A stretch of 64,000 bases of DNA from Streptomyces sp. NBC_00690 (GTDB lineage: Bacteria > Actinomycetota > Actinomycetes > Streptomycetales > Streptomycetaceae), in NCBI RefSeq assembly GCF_036226685.1, contig NZ_CP109009.1, positions 1,674,001-1,738,000 on the forward strand. The letters are read 5' to 3'. The position numbers and the translations under genes are program-made. The notes beneath the pieces were generated by a model, which ran no database searches, was not told the origin of the DNA, and saw nothing but the letters and a program-made list of their open reading frames with translations. This document shows positions 27,759 through 36,520 of the stretch, one piece after another. How positions within the stretch are numbered: position 1 is the stretch's first letter; each line of letters opens with the position of its first letter.

Positions 27759-28128
27759 CGGTTGGACCGCCTCTCTCGTTCCGGTGACCACAGGGGGTGG
27801 TCGACGACCGGTGGCTGACTGCTGACTGTTACCCGCCTCCAGGAACCTCCTGGTGGCGGGCCGGGGTCCCAAGACCGGGGCATCCGAGCACAGGGGAACA
27901 GTCGTACGGACGACATGTCAGAGTACTGCCCGCACCGAACGCGGAGTGAGCCCCTCCGCGTTCCGCGAGCGGCCGTCGTGGACCGTCGCCCGGGGCACTG
28001 TGCCCGCTGACGGCGGAGTGTGCCCCTCGGGAGGCCGCGCCCTCTCCGCCAGTGCAGTGAAATTCAGGGATTTTCACCCATTTACACCTTTTATCGCATA
28101 GATACTTCCTGTGAGGTTGGAAGAACTC
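27759..28128. other. Divergent intergenic region with an AT-rich patch
   Basis: No gene is supported here. The last 60 bases (about 28058-28110) are strikingly AT-rich for this genome and contain TTTACA (28082-28087) 16 bp before TACTTC, a possible promoter for the small membrane protein and FtsK-like genes. A short inverted repeat, TGAAA-TTTCA, lies just upstream of it. Confidence 0.4.
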
Positions 28129-28356
28129 GTGGTGACTGTCCCCTTCGACCAGGAGAACCTCATGATCCTTTCCATGTCAGGTGTGGTGCTGCTCGCGATC
28201 ATCGTCTTCCTCTTCTTCCGCAAGGACGGCCTCAAGGCGTCCCACGCCGTCGTCTGCGCGCTCTTCGGCTTCTTCCTCGCGGGCACCGCCATCGCCCCCA
28301 GCATCGAAGCCGGCAGCCAGAGCCTCGCCAGCCTCCTCGGCGGGATCAAGTTCTGA
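28129..28356 (+). CDS. Small conserved-type membrane protein next to the FtsK-like gene
   Basis: This protein of about 75 residues has two membrane segments (MILSMSGVVLLAIIVFLFF and ASHAVVCALFGFFLAGTAIA) and a short tail (SIEAGSQSLASLLGGIKF). Starts at 28111, 28129 or 28132 (all GTG) are possible; 28129 is chosen because GGAAG lies about eight bases upstream. The pairing with the FtsK-like gene 163 bp downstream suggests a joint membrane role. No motif identifies the function. Confidence 0.7.
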   Translation: MVTVPFDQENLMILSMSGVVLLAIIVFLFFRKDGLKASHAVVCALFGFFLAGTAIAPSIEAGSQSLASLLGGIKF

Positions 28357-28399
28357 CCCCTGCCGCCCGGCCCCGGCGCCCCCACCACCCAAACCGAGC

Positions 28400-28467
28400 A
28401 GCTCCCACCCACCCGAACTGTGTAGCTCCCACCCACCCGAACTGTGTAGCTCCCACCCACCCGACCC
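28400..28467. repeat. 24-bp tandem repeat, about 2.8 copies
   Basis: Units at 28400-28423 and 28424-28447 are identical, and a third, partial copy follows from 28448. The unit starts AGCTCCCACCC and ends GAACTGTGT. It lies in the spacer between the small membrane protein gene and the FtsK-like gene. Confidence 0.9.
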
Positions 28468-28499
28468 AGCAATCCCCCGTCCCAGCAATCCCCCGTCCC
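28468..28499. repeat. 16-bp perfect tandem repeat
   Basis: Two exact copies of AGCAATCCCCCGTCCC directly follow the 24-bp repeat. A broken third copy begins at 28500 and runs into the ribosome binding site of the FtsK-like gene. Confidence 0.9.
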
Positions 28500-28519
28500 A
28501 GCACCCCCAGGAGAACGAT

Positions 28520-30064
28520 GTGGCCCGGCGACCGTTCCCCCGCATCCTCAGCAGCGGATCCGCGCGGATCACCCGCGGCCGGGAGATCGCCCGCACGGCT
28601 GCCGACAGCGCCACCGACGTCCTCCATCCGTTGATCATCGTCTCGCGCGGCCTGGGCAAGCTCGCGGGACTGGCCCGACGGAAGTGGGCCGCAACCCCCA
28701 AGGAGAAGCGCGGTCCCACGCTCCTGGTGGTCGCGGGGTGCGGACTGGCGGTGGCTCTCGTCCCGTACGGGCCGGCCATGGCCCTCGCCTCGGTCATGGC
28801 CGCGGCGGCCTGGCAGGGGCGAGGGCGCAGCACCGCGAAGTCCGGCCCCGACGAGGCCGAGGCCGGCCGGCTCACCGCGCTGTACGAAGCGCTCGTGCCG
28901 TACTTCTCGACGCCCGACGATCCGGCGCCGCTCTACGCCCACGGCGGTTCCTGGACCGATGCCTTCCACGACTACGCCTTCGACGGCAACGGCCGACTGA
29001 CCGGGCTGCGCATCAGCTACCCGGCGTACTTCACCGACGGCGAGGACGAGTCCCGCGCCCGCGTCGAACAGGTGGTGCACGCCAAATCGGGCCGCGGCAG
29101 GGAGTACCGCTTCATCTGGGACGAAGAGGGCAACGAACTGGTGATGAGCGTCCTGCCCGCGCTCTCCACCGCCATCGCGGCCCAGCGGTTCATCACCGTC
29201 CCCGGTGAGACCGTGCTGGGCTTCACCGACCCGGGTGCGGTCCAGCGCACCGTGCCCGTGGTGGACGGCGACGAGACCCGCGACGCGCCACCCGTGATCT
29301 GGCGCACCGGCCCCAGATCCACCGAACCGCACCTGCTGGCGATCGGCGGACCGGGCAGCGGGACCACCAATCTGCTGCGTTCCATCGCCCTCCAGGCACT
29401 GCCGTACGGCGATGTCCTGATCGTGGAGGGTGCGGGGGCCGGCGAGTACTCCTGTCTGCGTGGACGGCCCGGTGTCCTCGCCGTCGAATGCGGTCTGAGC
29501 GGGGCGCTCGACACCCTCCAGTGGGCCGTGCAGGAGACGGAACGGCGGCTCGTCGCCGCGAACCACGCCCGGCAGGCCGACCGTCCGCTGCCGGAGGACG
29601 TCCGCCGACCGCTGTGGATCCTGGTTGACCGGCCCAGCGTCCTCGGACACCTGGCCGCGGCCGACGGACGTTCCGACCCCCAGGAACTCCTGGCGGTTCC
29701 CCTCCGGCACGGGCGGGCCGCCTCCGTCACGGTCGTGGTGGCCGAGCAGTTCGACAGCCTGGAGACCCTCACCGAGACCGTGTGCTCCCACACCCGCGCC
29801 CGGGTCGTCCTCGGGCCGGCCGGATTCGACGAGATCGAGGCCGTACTCGGCGCGGTCCCGCACACCACCCCCACCCCCGACGTCCCCCCGGGGCGTGGCT
29901 ATGCGCGCCTCGGCATCGGGTCGGTACTGCGCGTACAGGTGCCGGCGACGCCCGACCCCTTCGACGGCGCGACGAGCGACACCCACCGACAGGCAGTGCT
30001 CGGCCTCCTACCGGAACACCACCAGCGGGCGGAACCGGTCCCGGCGCAGGCCGAGGGTGTCTGA
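28520..30064 (+). CDS. FtsK/SpoIIIE-like membrane protein with degenerate P-loop
   Basis: This 514-residue protein has an N-terminal basic region, a membrane hairpin at about residues 70-100 and a C-terminal domain laid out like an FtsK/TraB motor. The Walker A position reads GGPGSGTT (276-283), so the invariant Lys is Thr. The Walker B position reads DVLIVEGAG, with no acidic pair. It is thus probably a pseudo-ATPase, perhaps a structural or regulatory membrane factor. GTG 28520 is preceded by AGGAG at seven bases. The longer frame upstream only translates tandem repeats. It converges with yczR. Confidence 0.75.
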   Translation: MARRPFPRILSSGSARITRGREIARTAADSATDVLHPLIIVSRGLGKLAGLARRKWAATPKEKRGPTLLVVAGCGLAVALVPYGPAMALASVMAAAAWQGRGRSTAKSGPDEAEAGRLTALYEALVPYFSTPDDPAPLYAHGGSWTDAFHDYAFDGNGRLTGLRISYPAYFTDGEDESRARVEQVVHAKSGRGREYRFIWDEEGNELVMSVLPALSTAIAAQRFITVPGETVLGFTDPGAVQRTVPVVDGDETRDAPPVIWRTGPRSTEPHLLAIGGPGSGTTNLLRSIALQALPYGDVLIVEGAGAGEYSCLRGRPGVLAVECGLSGALDTLQWAVQETERRLVAANHARQADRPLPEDVRRPLWILVDRPSVLGHLAAADGRSDPQELLAVPLRHGRAASVTVVVAEQFDSLETLTETVCSHTRARVVLGPAGFDEIEAVLGAVPHTTPTPDVPPGRGYARLGIGSVLRVQVPATPDPFDGATSDTHRQAVLGLLPEHHQRAEPVPAQAEGV

Positions 30065-30144
30065 GGGGTCTCCGCAGGTGGCGAGTCCGCCGACTCGGCC
30101 GTGAGCCGGCGGGGTAGCACCGAACTCCGAACGGAATGGACCGA

Positions 30145-31644
30145 TCAGGCGACGAAGGTGCGCGGCGCTTCCGTCCCCGTGGTGACACCCGTCTCCACCA
30201 GCCGGGCCGCCGCCGCAAGTCGCGCCGCTGCCTCGTCCGCGACCGCGCCGCTGACCGTGAACGGCAGCCGCACGAAGCCCTCGAACGCCCCGTCCACCCC
30301 GAACCGCGGCCCCGACGGCACCCGTACGCCCACGCGCTCGCCCACCTCGGCGAGCCGGGACCCGGAGAGCCCACCGGTGCGCACCCAGAGCGTGAGCCCG
30401 CCCCGCGGTACGGCGAACTCCCACGAGGGCAGCTCCCTGCGCACCGCACCCACCAGGGCGTCGCGATTCTCCCTGGCCTGCGTGCGGCGGGCCGACACCG
30501 CCTCGTCCCAGTTGCCCGTCCGCATCAGCCACTGCACCGCCAACTGCTCCAGGACGGGGGTCCCGAGGTCGGCGTAAGCGCGTGCGGCGACCAATGAGCG
30601 GATCACATCGGGCGCCGCACGGACCCAACCGATCCGCATGCCCGCCCAGAACGCCTTGCTCGCCGACCCGACCGTGATCACCGTGCCCCCGGCAGGATCG
30701 AAGGCGCAGGCGGGGCGGGGCATCTCCAGATCGTCTTCGAGACGGAGTTCGGACATGGTCTCGTCCACGATGAGCACGGTGCCGGCGGCCCGGGCGGCGT
30801 CCACGAGTCGGCGCCGCTGGTCCTCGTCGGCGAGCGCGCCCGTCGGGTTGTGGAAGTCGGCGACAACATAGGCGAGCCGGGGCGCCGCATCCCTGAGCAC
30901 CTGCTTCCAGCGGGACAGGTCCCAGCCTCCGAGCCCCTCCTCCATCGCCACCGGCACCAGTCGGGCACCTGCCTCGCGCATCAACTGGAGGATGTTGGCG
31001 TACGACGGCGACTCCACCGCGATGCGTTCGCCGCGGCCGGCGAACAGATGGCAGATGGCGTCCATCGCGCCCATGGCGCCGGTGGTGACCATGATCTGCT
31101 CGGGCATGGTGGGAATGCCGCGCTGGCTGTAGCGCTCGGCGAGCATCTCGCGCAGGGCGGGGAGGCCGGCCGGGTAGTCGCCGTGGGTGTGCGCGTAGGG
31201 AGGGAGCTCTTCCAGGGCGCCTTGGACGCTGCGGGTGAGCCAGGGTTCGGGAGCGGGGAGTGCCGCGCAACCGAGGTCGATCATGGAACCGAGCGACTCC
31301 GGGGGCAGCGGTTCCAGACCACGCGCCGGCAGCGGATTACCGGCCGGCACCGCCGTCCAGCTGCCCGCGCCCCGTCGGGACTCCAGGAAGCCCTCGGTCC
31401 GCAGGGCTTCGTACGCGGCGGCGACCGTGGTGCGGCTCACGGAGAGCGCCAGTGCCAGTTCGCGTTCCGCGGGGAGCCGGGAAGCAACCGGAACCCGCCC
31501 CTCCAGGACCAGCAGTCGAATGCCGTCCGCGAGCGCACGATAGGCGGGGGGCTTCCTCGTGCCGGGGCCGGCCGGGCGGGGCTGCTGCACGGCCAATTGC
31601 CGGGCAAGCTGCGTTGCACCCACTGCCGAAGTCCACTGAGCCAC
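30145..31644 (-). CDS. yczR: MocR-family regulator (GntR HTH fused to aminotransferase fold), YczR type
   Basis: This 499-residue PLP-dependent regulator has an N-terminal GntR winged helix (RVPVASRLPAERELALALSVSRTTVAAAYEALRTEGFLESRRGAG) and a fold-type-I aminotransferase domain. The PLP-binding Lys is K330 in VGSASKAFWAG; FHNPTGA and IVDETMSELRL are also present. MocR proteins use PLP as effector. Divergent pairing with a YczE membrane protein matches the known yczR-yczE arrangement, where YczR controls yczE. GTG 31644 starts the conserved part, with AGGTGG about 11 bases upstream. Confidence 0.9.
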   Translation of the reverse strand: MAQWTSAVGATQLARQLAVQQPRPAGPGTRKPPAYRALADGIRLLVLEGRVPVASRLPAERELALALSVSRTTVAAAYEALRTEGFLESRRGAGSWTAVPAGNPLPARGLEPLPPESLGSMIDLGCAALPAPEPWLTRSVQGALEELPPYAHTHGDYPAGLPALREMLAERYSQRGIPTMPEQIMVTTGAMGAMDAICHLFAGRGERIAVESPSYANILQLMREAGARLVPVAMEEGLGGWDLSRWKQVLRDAAPRLAYVVADFHNPTGALADEDQRRRLVDAARAAGTVLIVDETMSELRLEDDLEMPRPACAFDPAGGTVITVGSASKAFWAGMRIGWVRAAPDVIRSLVAARAYADLGTPVLEQLAVQWLMRTGNWDEAVSARRTQARENRDALVGAVRRELPSWEFAVPRGGLTLWVRTGGLSGSRLAEVGERVGVRVPSGPRFGVDGAFEGFVRLPFTVSGAVADEAAARLAAAARLVETGVTTGTEAPRTFVA

Positions 31645-31723
31645 GAAAATCAGTCCACCTTCCTGGAATTGGCCATGGTTGCCAAGAGTTCCCCCGCCAC
31701 AGAGTGTCATGAGGCAGTCCACT
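31630..31723. promoter_or_regulatory. Three direct AGTCCAC repeats, candidate YczR sites
   Basis: AGTCCAC occurs in the same orientation at 31630, 31652 and 31716, around and between the divergent yczR and yczE starts; two copies extend to AGTCCACT. Direct repeats are usual for MocR regulators. An inverted TTGGC/GCCAA lies between the second and third copies (about 31668-31684). Confidence 0.55.
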
Positions 31724-31741
31724 TCTTCCAGAGGGGCCATC

Positions 31742-32545
31742 GTGTCCATAGATTCAGTCGGTCCCATAGATCCCGTCGGGGCCGGCCCCACGACCGGGGA
31801 AGGCGAGCCCGCACGGCCTGGCACGGACGGCGTGGGCCCGGCGCCCGAGACCCCGAAGGAGCTCCGAGGCTCCGAAGGCGGGAAGGGTGCCGGCCGGCGG
31901 CCCGCCTCGATCCCCCGCAGGCTGGTGCAGCTCTACCTCGGACTGGTCCTGTACGGGGCCAGCTCGGCCCTGCTCGTGCGCGCGGGACTCGGGCTCGAAC
32001 CGTGGAACGTCCTGCACCAGGGCGTCTCGGAGCGGACCGGGCTGACCATCGGCACGGTGGCGATCATCGTCGGGGCCGTGGTGCTACTGCTGTGGATACC
32101 GATCCGGCAACGCCCCGGCCTCGGCACCGTCTCCAATGTCGTGGTCATCGGACTCGCGATGGATGCCGCACTGGCTGTCGTGCCGGACATCGACGCCCTA
32201 CCGGCTCAGATCGCGCTGATGGTCACCGGCATCGTGCTCAACGGCATGGCGACCGGCCTCTACATCGCGGCCAGCTTCGGACCCGGCCCGCGGGACGGAC
32301 TGATGACCGGACTGCACCGGCTCACCGGGCGCTCGATCCGAATGGTGCGCACGGGAATCGAGGTGGCCGTGGTCGGCACCGGCTTCCTACTGGGCGGTTC
32401 GGTGGGCATCGGCACCGCCGCCTACGCCCTGTCGATCGGCCCCCTCGCACAATTCTTCCTCCGACTGTTCGCCGTCCCCGAACAGGGCACCGGCACCGTG
32501 GTCGTCGCCTCGCGTTCACCTCGGCGGGCGATACTGCGACGGTGA
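31742..32545 (+). CDS. yczE: YczE-family integral membrane protein
   Basis: This 267-residue protein has a polar N-terminal tail of about 55 residues and then five predicted membrane segments (starting RRLVQLYLGLVLYGASSALLVRAGLGLEPWNVLHQG, the characteristic YczE/YitT-like opening). It includes the conserved loop FGPGPRDGLMTGLHRLTG. Its substrate is unknown; vitamin B6 transport has been suggested for the family because its regulator binds PLP. GTG 31742 follows AGAGGGG. The stop overlaps the next start (GTGA). Confidence 0.88.
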   Translation: MSIDSVGPIDPVGAGPTTGEGEPARPGTDGVGPAPETPKELRGSEGGKGAGRRPASIPRRLVQLYLGLVLYGASSALLVRAGLGLEPWNVLHQGVSERTGLTIGTVAIIVGAVVLLLWIPIRQRPGLGTVSNVVVIGLAMDAALAVVPDIDALPAQIALMVTGIVLNGMATGLYIAASFGPGPRDGLMTGLHRLTGRSIRMVRTGIEVAVVGTGFLLGGSVGIGTAAYALSIGPLAQFFLRLFAVPEQGTGTVVVASRSPRRAILRR

Positions 32546-33306
32546 CCGGAGCACCCCACCCCTACCTTGAGCACCCCTCGGTCCTGGCCTTCGCCCACCG
32601 CGGCGGCGCGGCCGACGGGATCGAGAACACGGCCGCCGCCTTCCGCCGTGCGGCAGCGCTCGGCTACCGCTACTTCGAGACGGACGTCCACACCACCGCC
32701 GACGGGCGGCTCGTCGCCTTCCACGACGCGACCTTGGACCGCGTCACCGATGCCACCGGGCGGATCGCCCGGCTGCCGTGGAGCGCGGTACGGCACGCCC
32801 GGGTGGACGGACGGGAGCCGGTGCCGCTCTTCGAGGACCTGCTGGAGGAGTTCCCGCGGGCCCGCTGGAACGTGGACGTCAAGACCGAGACCGCGGTCCG
32901 CCCGCTCGTGGACCTCATCCGTCGCACGGGCACCTGGGACAGGGTCTGCGTCGGTTCCTTCTCGGAGCGCCGGATCCGTCGGGCGGTGGATCTGGGCGGC
33001 CCCCGGCTGGCCACGTCCTACGGCGCCCGCGGAGTGCTGGGACTGCGGCTGGCCTCCCTCGGCCTGCCCGTCGCCGTTCGCGCGGGCGGGGTGTGCGTCC
33101 AGGTTCCCGAGGCGCAGAAGGGGGTACCCGTGGTGGACCGCCGCTTCGTCACCGCCGCGCACGCCAGGGGGCTCCAGGTGCACGTCTGGACCGTGAACGA
33201 CCCGGATCGGATGAGAACCCTCCTCGACCTGGGTGTGGATGGCATCATGACCGATCATCTGGAGACGTTGCGCACAGTGCTGGACGACCGGGGGGCCTGG
33301 GCCTGA
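32542..33306 (+). CDS. Glycerophosphodiester phosphodiesterase
   Basis: This 254-residue TIM-barrel enzyme hydrolyses glycerophosphodiesters to glycerol-3-phosphate and an alcohol. Catalytic and metal residues are visible: H19-R20 in FAHRGG, E28-N29, E46 and D48 in YFETDVHTTADG, H61-D62 in AFHDATLDR, and the late WTVND and DGIMTDH blocks. No signal peptide is seen, so it is probably cytoplasmic. It starts with a GTG that overlaps the yczE stop, so the two are cotranslated. Confidence 0.92.
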   Translation: MTGAPHPYLEHPSVLAFAHRGGAADGIENTAAAFRRAAALGYRYFETDVHTTADGRLVAFHDATLDRVTDATGRIARLPWSAVRHARVDGREPVPLFEDLLEEFPRARWNVDVKTETAVRPLVDLIRRTGTWDRVCVGSFSERRIRRAVDLGGPRLATSYGARGVLGLRLASLGLPVAVRAGGVCVQVPEAQKGVPVVDRRFVTAAHARGLQVHVWTVNDPDRMRTLLDLGVDGIMTDHLETLRTVLDDRGAWA

Positions 33307-33348
33307 TTCCGTGCGTCCCGCATCAGGGAGCTGAGTGAGGGGGCACGG

Positions 33349-34722
33349 ATGACGACCGGGAGCACCGACGACACCGAGACGTCGACCGGCTCGGACGACC
33401 CCCTCGACCCCGGCGCTCGCCGGCGCGAGCAGCGCGGCTGGTACTTCTACGACTTCGCCTGCTCCGTCTACTCGACGAGCGTGGTGACCGTGTTCCTCGG
33501 CCCCTATCTGACCTCCGTTGCCAAACGGGCCGCGGACGGGGACGGATTTGTGCACCCGCTGGGCATCCCCGTCCGGGCGGGCTCCCTGTTCGCGTACTCC
33601 GTCTCCCTGTCCGTGATCGTCGCCGTGGTGCTGATGCCGATCGCCGGCGCTTGGGCGGACCGGACCGGCCGGAAGAAGCCGCTGCTCGCGGTCGCCGCCT
33701 ACGTGGGCGCAGCGGCCACGACGGGCATGTTCTTCCTCTCCGGTGAGCGCTATCTCCTGGGCGCGTTCCTGCTGATCGTCGCCAATGCGTCGCTCTCGGT
33801 CTCGATGGTGCTCTACAACGCCTATCTGCCCCAGATCGCCGAGCCGGCGGAACGTGATGCGGTCTCCTCGCGCGGATGGGCGTTCGGCTACACCTCGGGC
33901 GCGCTGGTCCTGATGCTCGATCTGGCCCTCTATCTGGGCCATGAGGGGCTCGGGCTGTCCGAGTCGGAGGCGGTTCGCATCTGTCTGGCGTCGGCGGGGC
34001 TGTGGTGGGGTGCCTTCACCCTGATTCCGCTTCGCCGACTGCGTGATCGCCACATCCCGCCCAGCGGGGACGGCGCCGTCGGTTCGGGTTGGCGGCAGCT
34101 CGTGGCGACCGTCAAGGACATGCGCAGACATCCCCTCACGCTGTCCTTCCTGCTGGCCTACCTCGTCTACAACGACGGCGTCCAGACCGTGATCTCCCAG
34201 GCGTCCATCTACGGCTCCGAGGAACTGCATCTCGACCAGTCGACCCTGATCACCGCCGTGCTGCTGGTCCAGATCCTGGCGATCGCGGGTGCACTGGGCA
34301 TGGAGCGGCTCGCCAGGACGCACGGGGCGAAGCGCACGATCCTGGGCTCCCTCGCGATCTGGACGCTCATCCTGGTCGCGGCCTACTTCCTGCCCGCCCG
34401 CTCACCGGGGTGGTTCTTCGCGCTGGCGGCGGGAATCGGCCTGGTGCTCGGTGGCAGCCAGGCTCTGTCCCGCTCGCTCTTCTCCCATCTGGTGCCCCGT
34501 GGAAAGGAGGCGGAGTACTTCTCGGCCTACGAGATGAGCGACCGGGGGCTCAGCTGGCTCGGACCGCTGGTGTTCGGGCTCGCGTACCAACTGACCGGCA
34601 GTTTTCGCGATGCCATCATCTCGTTGGTGATCTTCTTCGCCTTGGGATTCTTCCTGCTGGCGCGGGTACCCGTACGACGTGCGGTCGCGGCAGCGGGCAA
34701 TCCCGTACCGGAACGGATTTAG
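33349..34722 (+). CDS. MFS transporter, UMF1/Atg22-like
   Basis: This 457-residue protein with about 12 membrane segments starts with RRREQRGWYFYDFACSVYSTSVVTVFLGPYL, the typical opening of the UMF1 (Atg22-like) branch, and has the MFS loop GAWADRTGRKKPLLA. Eukaryotic relatives export amino acids from vacuoles; bacterial substrates are unknown. Its start lies 42 bp after the phosphodiesterase gene, so it may be cotranscribed. GAGGGGGC precedes the ATG. Confidence 0.88.
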   Translation: MTTGSTDDTETSTGSDDPLDPGARRREQRGWYFYDFACSVYSTSVVTVFLGPYLTSVAKRAADGDGFVHPLGIPVRAGSLFAYSVSLSVIVAVVLMPIAGAWADRTGRKKPLLAVAAYVGAAATTGMFFLSGERYLLGAFLLIVANASLSVSMVLYNAYLPQIAEPAERDAVSSRGWAFGYTSGALVLMLDLALYLGHEGLGLSESEAVRICLASAGLWWGAFTLIPLRRLRDRHIPPSGDGAVGSGWRQLVATVKDMRRHPLTLSFLLAYLVYNDGVQTVISQASIYGSEELHLDQSTLITAVLLVQILAIAGALGMERLARTHGAKRTILGSLAIWTLILVAAYFLPARSPGWFFALAAGIGLVLGGSQALSRSLFSHLVPRGKEAEYFSAYEMSDRGLSWLGPLVFGLAYQLTGSFRDAIISLVIFFALGFFLLARVPVRRAVAAAGNPVPERI

Positions 34723-34901
34723 ACGTTGAAGTCAAAGGGCGGTAGTGTACGCGTTTGGCCTGCCAGGCGGACCGTTACTGCGCAGAAGGGGAAGTGAAAT
34801 CCGCGGGTGACACTTTCTGTCAGATGTGACAAACCGGTCACTGGTGGGTACCCCAACGTAGGGGAAAGCAGCGGCACGACGGGCGACGCATGACCCGGAA
34901 C

Positions 34902-34928
34902 GGGAATCTTTACGGCCGACCGGACGTT
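34902..34928 (+). promoter_or_regulatory. SigR-type promoter upstream of rbpA
   Basis: GGGAAT (34902-34907), an 18-bp spacer and GTT (34926-34928) match the Streptomyces SigR consensus GGGAAT-N18-GTT. The element ends 61 bp before the rbpA start. rbpA is a known SigR-regulated gene in Streptomyces, induced by thiol-oxidative stress, so sequence and prior knowledge agree. Confidence 0.88.
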
Positions 34929-34989
34929 GACCGGATGACGACGACAGCGACACCTGTCCTGTGGGCGACAAGCCCGGGAGGCACGATTC

Positions 34990-35364
34990 ATGAGTGAGCG
35001 AGCTCTCCGCGGCACGCGCCTCGTGGTTACCAGCTACGAGACGGACCGCGGCATCGATCTGGCCCCGCGCCAGGCGGTGGAGTACGCATGCCAGAACGGA
35101 CATCGGTTTGAGATGCCGTTCTCGGTCGAGGCAGAGATTCCGCCGGAGTGGGAGTGCAAGGCGTGCGGCGCCCAAGCACTCTTGGTGGACGGGGACGGCC
35201 CCGAAGAGAAGAAGGGGAAGCCCGCGCGGACGCACTGGGACATGCTCATGGAGCGGCGCACCCGCGAGGAGCTGGAGGAGGTGCTGGCCGAGAGGCTGGC
35301 GGTCCTGCGCTCCGGCGCCATGAACATCGCCGTGCATCCTCGGGACAGCCGTAAGTCTGCCTGA
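34990..35364 (+). CDS. rbpA: RNA polymerase-binding protein RbpA
   Basis: This 124-residue actinobacterial transcription factor binds RNA polymerase and group-1 sigma factors, stabilises the open complex and lowers rifampicin sensitivity. The zinc-site residues C34, H38, C56 and C59 are in place. The C-terminal sigma-interaction domain (THWDMLMERRTREELEEVLAERLAVLRSG) is intact. It is monocistronic, with a SigR-type promoter before it and a long hairpin terminator after it. Confidence 0.96.
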   Translation: MSERALRGTRLVVTSYETDRGIDLAPRQAVEYACQNGHRFEMPFSVEAEIPPEWECKACGAQALLVDGDGPEEKKGKPARTHWDMLMERRTREELEEVLAERLAVLRSGAMNIAVHPRDSRKSA

Positions 35365-35419
35365 CCGGCACTGCATCGCGTACCACCGCAGCACCGAGTT
35401 AACTACATCAAGTACAAGC

Positions 35420-35466
35420 GAGCCGCGGGCTGTACTCCACGCAGAGTGGAGTACAGCCCGCGGCTC
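35420..35466. terminator. Long perfect hairpin terminator after rbpA
   Basis: The arms are 21 bases each and fully complementary (35420-35440 and 35446-35466), with loop GCAGA. It lies 55 bp after the rbpA stop. There is no U-tract. It is unusually long and perfect even for this genus. Confidence 0.9.
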
Positions 35467-35788
35467 TGTGCGTTGCCGTGCGCCCGGGTTCCACGGATTC
35501 CGGCCTGGCGCAGCGCCAGGCCGACTCCTCCAACGCACGCTGACCGTTGTCCGGGACCGACCTGTTTCGAGCCGCCTCAGGGTCCGGACGACGACAGGAC
35601 CCGTACGGCCGGTCCCACTCCGCCTTTCCGTACGCCGATACGTAAATCGGGCTGGTTCGTACGGAGAGAACTGGTTCGTGTGGAAAGAACGGCCAGAAGG
35701 GAGCCCGGGCCGCTCTGGTCACTCGACACCGACCAGCGCGCAGAGGGGGAATTCCACCCCTCAGCGTCAGCGACAGGCGTTCATGAGG
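35467..35788. other. Convergent intergenic region with hairpin and 19-bp repeat
   Basis: No gene is supported. A second hairpin (arms 35501-35510 and 35514-35523, loop CAG) may terminate transcripts from the fxsA side. At 35652-35689 there are two tandem 19-base units (CTGGTTCGTACGGAGAGAA and a copy with three differences). Confidence 0.6.
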
Positions 35789-36397
35789 TCAGCGGTGGCT
35801 GGGGCCGGGCTTGCCCGTATCGCCGGGTCCCCGGCGTTCGCGGCCGGTCTCCTGCTGGCCCGCGTCCTCACGGATGACCTCTCCGGGCACGACCTTGCCG
35901 TCGGGCCGGTGGATCCTCGCCTGCTGGTAGGCATCGCCGATGGTGCCCGGCGATGCGGCCCGCACGCGTCGCTCCAGCGACCTCTCGACCGAGCGGCGGA
36001 GGACCGAGCGGACGGGCGGGACGAGCAGCACCAACCCGAGCACGTCGGAGATCAGTCCGGGCAGCATGATCAGCAACCCGCCGAGCATCAGGAGCCCGTT
36101 GCCGTCGCTCTTGGCACCGGGATCGCTCGGGGGGCCCGACTGCGCAGGCCCGCCCTGTTGGCGCTGGATCGTCTCGGAGAGATTGCGGAACGCCCGTCGA
36201 CCCGCTCGCTTGATGACGGCGGCCCCCAGGAGGCCGCCCGCGATGAGCAGGGCCAGTACGGTCAGACCGCCCGCCGCGGCGGCGACGAGGGTCAGCAGCC
36301 AGATTTCCAGCACCAGCCAGGCGACCAGGGCGAGCGGAATGAAACTGCGGGCGCGGGAGCGCTTGGGGGCTGTCGGGGGCGTGGCGCCGATCGTCAT
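35789..36397 (-). CDS. fxsA: FxsA-family membrane protein
   Basis: This 202-residue protein has the FxsA core: three to four hydrophobic segments (FIPLALVAWLVLEIWLLTLVA, LTVLALLIAGGLLGAAVI, LLMLGGLLIMLPGLISDVLGLVLLVP) with the signature LPGLISDVLG. FxsA was first described in E. coli as affecting F-exclusion of phage T7; its general role is unclear. The C-terminal 60 residues are polar and unconserved in appearance. It lies between the convergent rbpA gene and the ppm1 gene. Confidence 0.88.
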   Translation of the reverse strand: MTIGATPPTAPKRSRARSFIPLALVAWLVLEIWLLTLVAAAAGGLTVLALLIAGGLLGAAVIKRAGRRAFRNLSETIQRQQGGPAQSGPPSDPGAKSDGNGLLMLGGLLIMLPGLISDVLGLVLLVPPVRSVLRRSVERSLERRVRAASPGTIGDAYQQARIHRPDGKVVPGEVIREDAGQQETGRERRGPGDTGKPGPSHR

Positions 36398-36520
36398 GTC
36401 ACCAGTGTGCCTGGACGTCCGCCGAAGCGGCGTAAGGGGGTGATCAAGAGGATCACCACCGCGGGCCGGAAGGGGTTCGGGATCGCATCGGCACCGGGCT
36501 GCGGGGACCGCTTTGGACGG

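Noticed and set aside
28346..29986. 546-residue minus-strand frame opposite the FtsK-like gene
   Set aside because: Antisense shadow without ribosome binding site or domain.
32422..34323. 633-residue minus-strand frame opposite the GDPD and MFS genes
   Set aside because: Gln/His/Arg-rich shadow of two clear genes.
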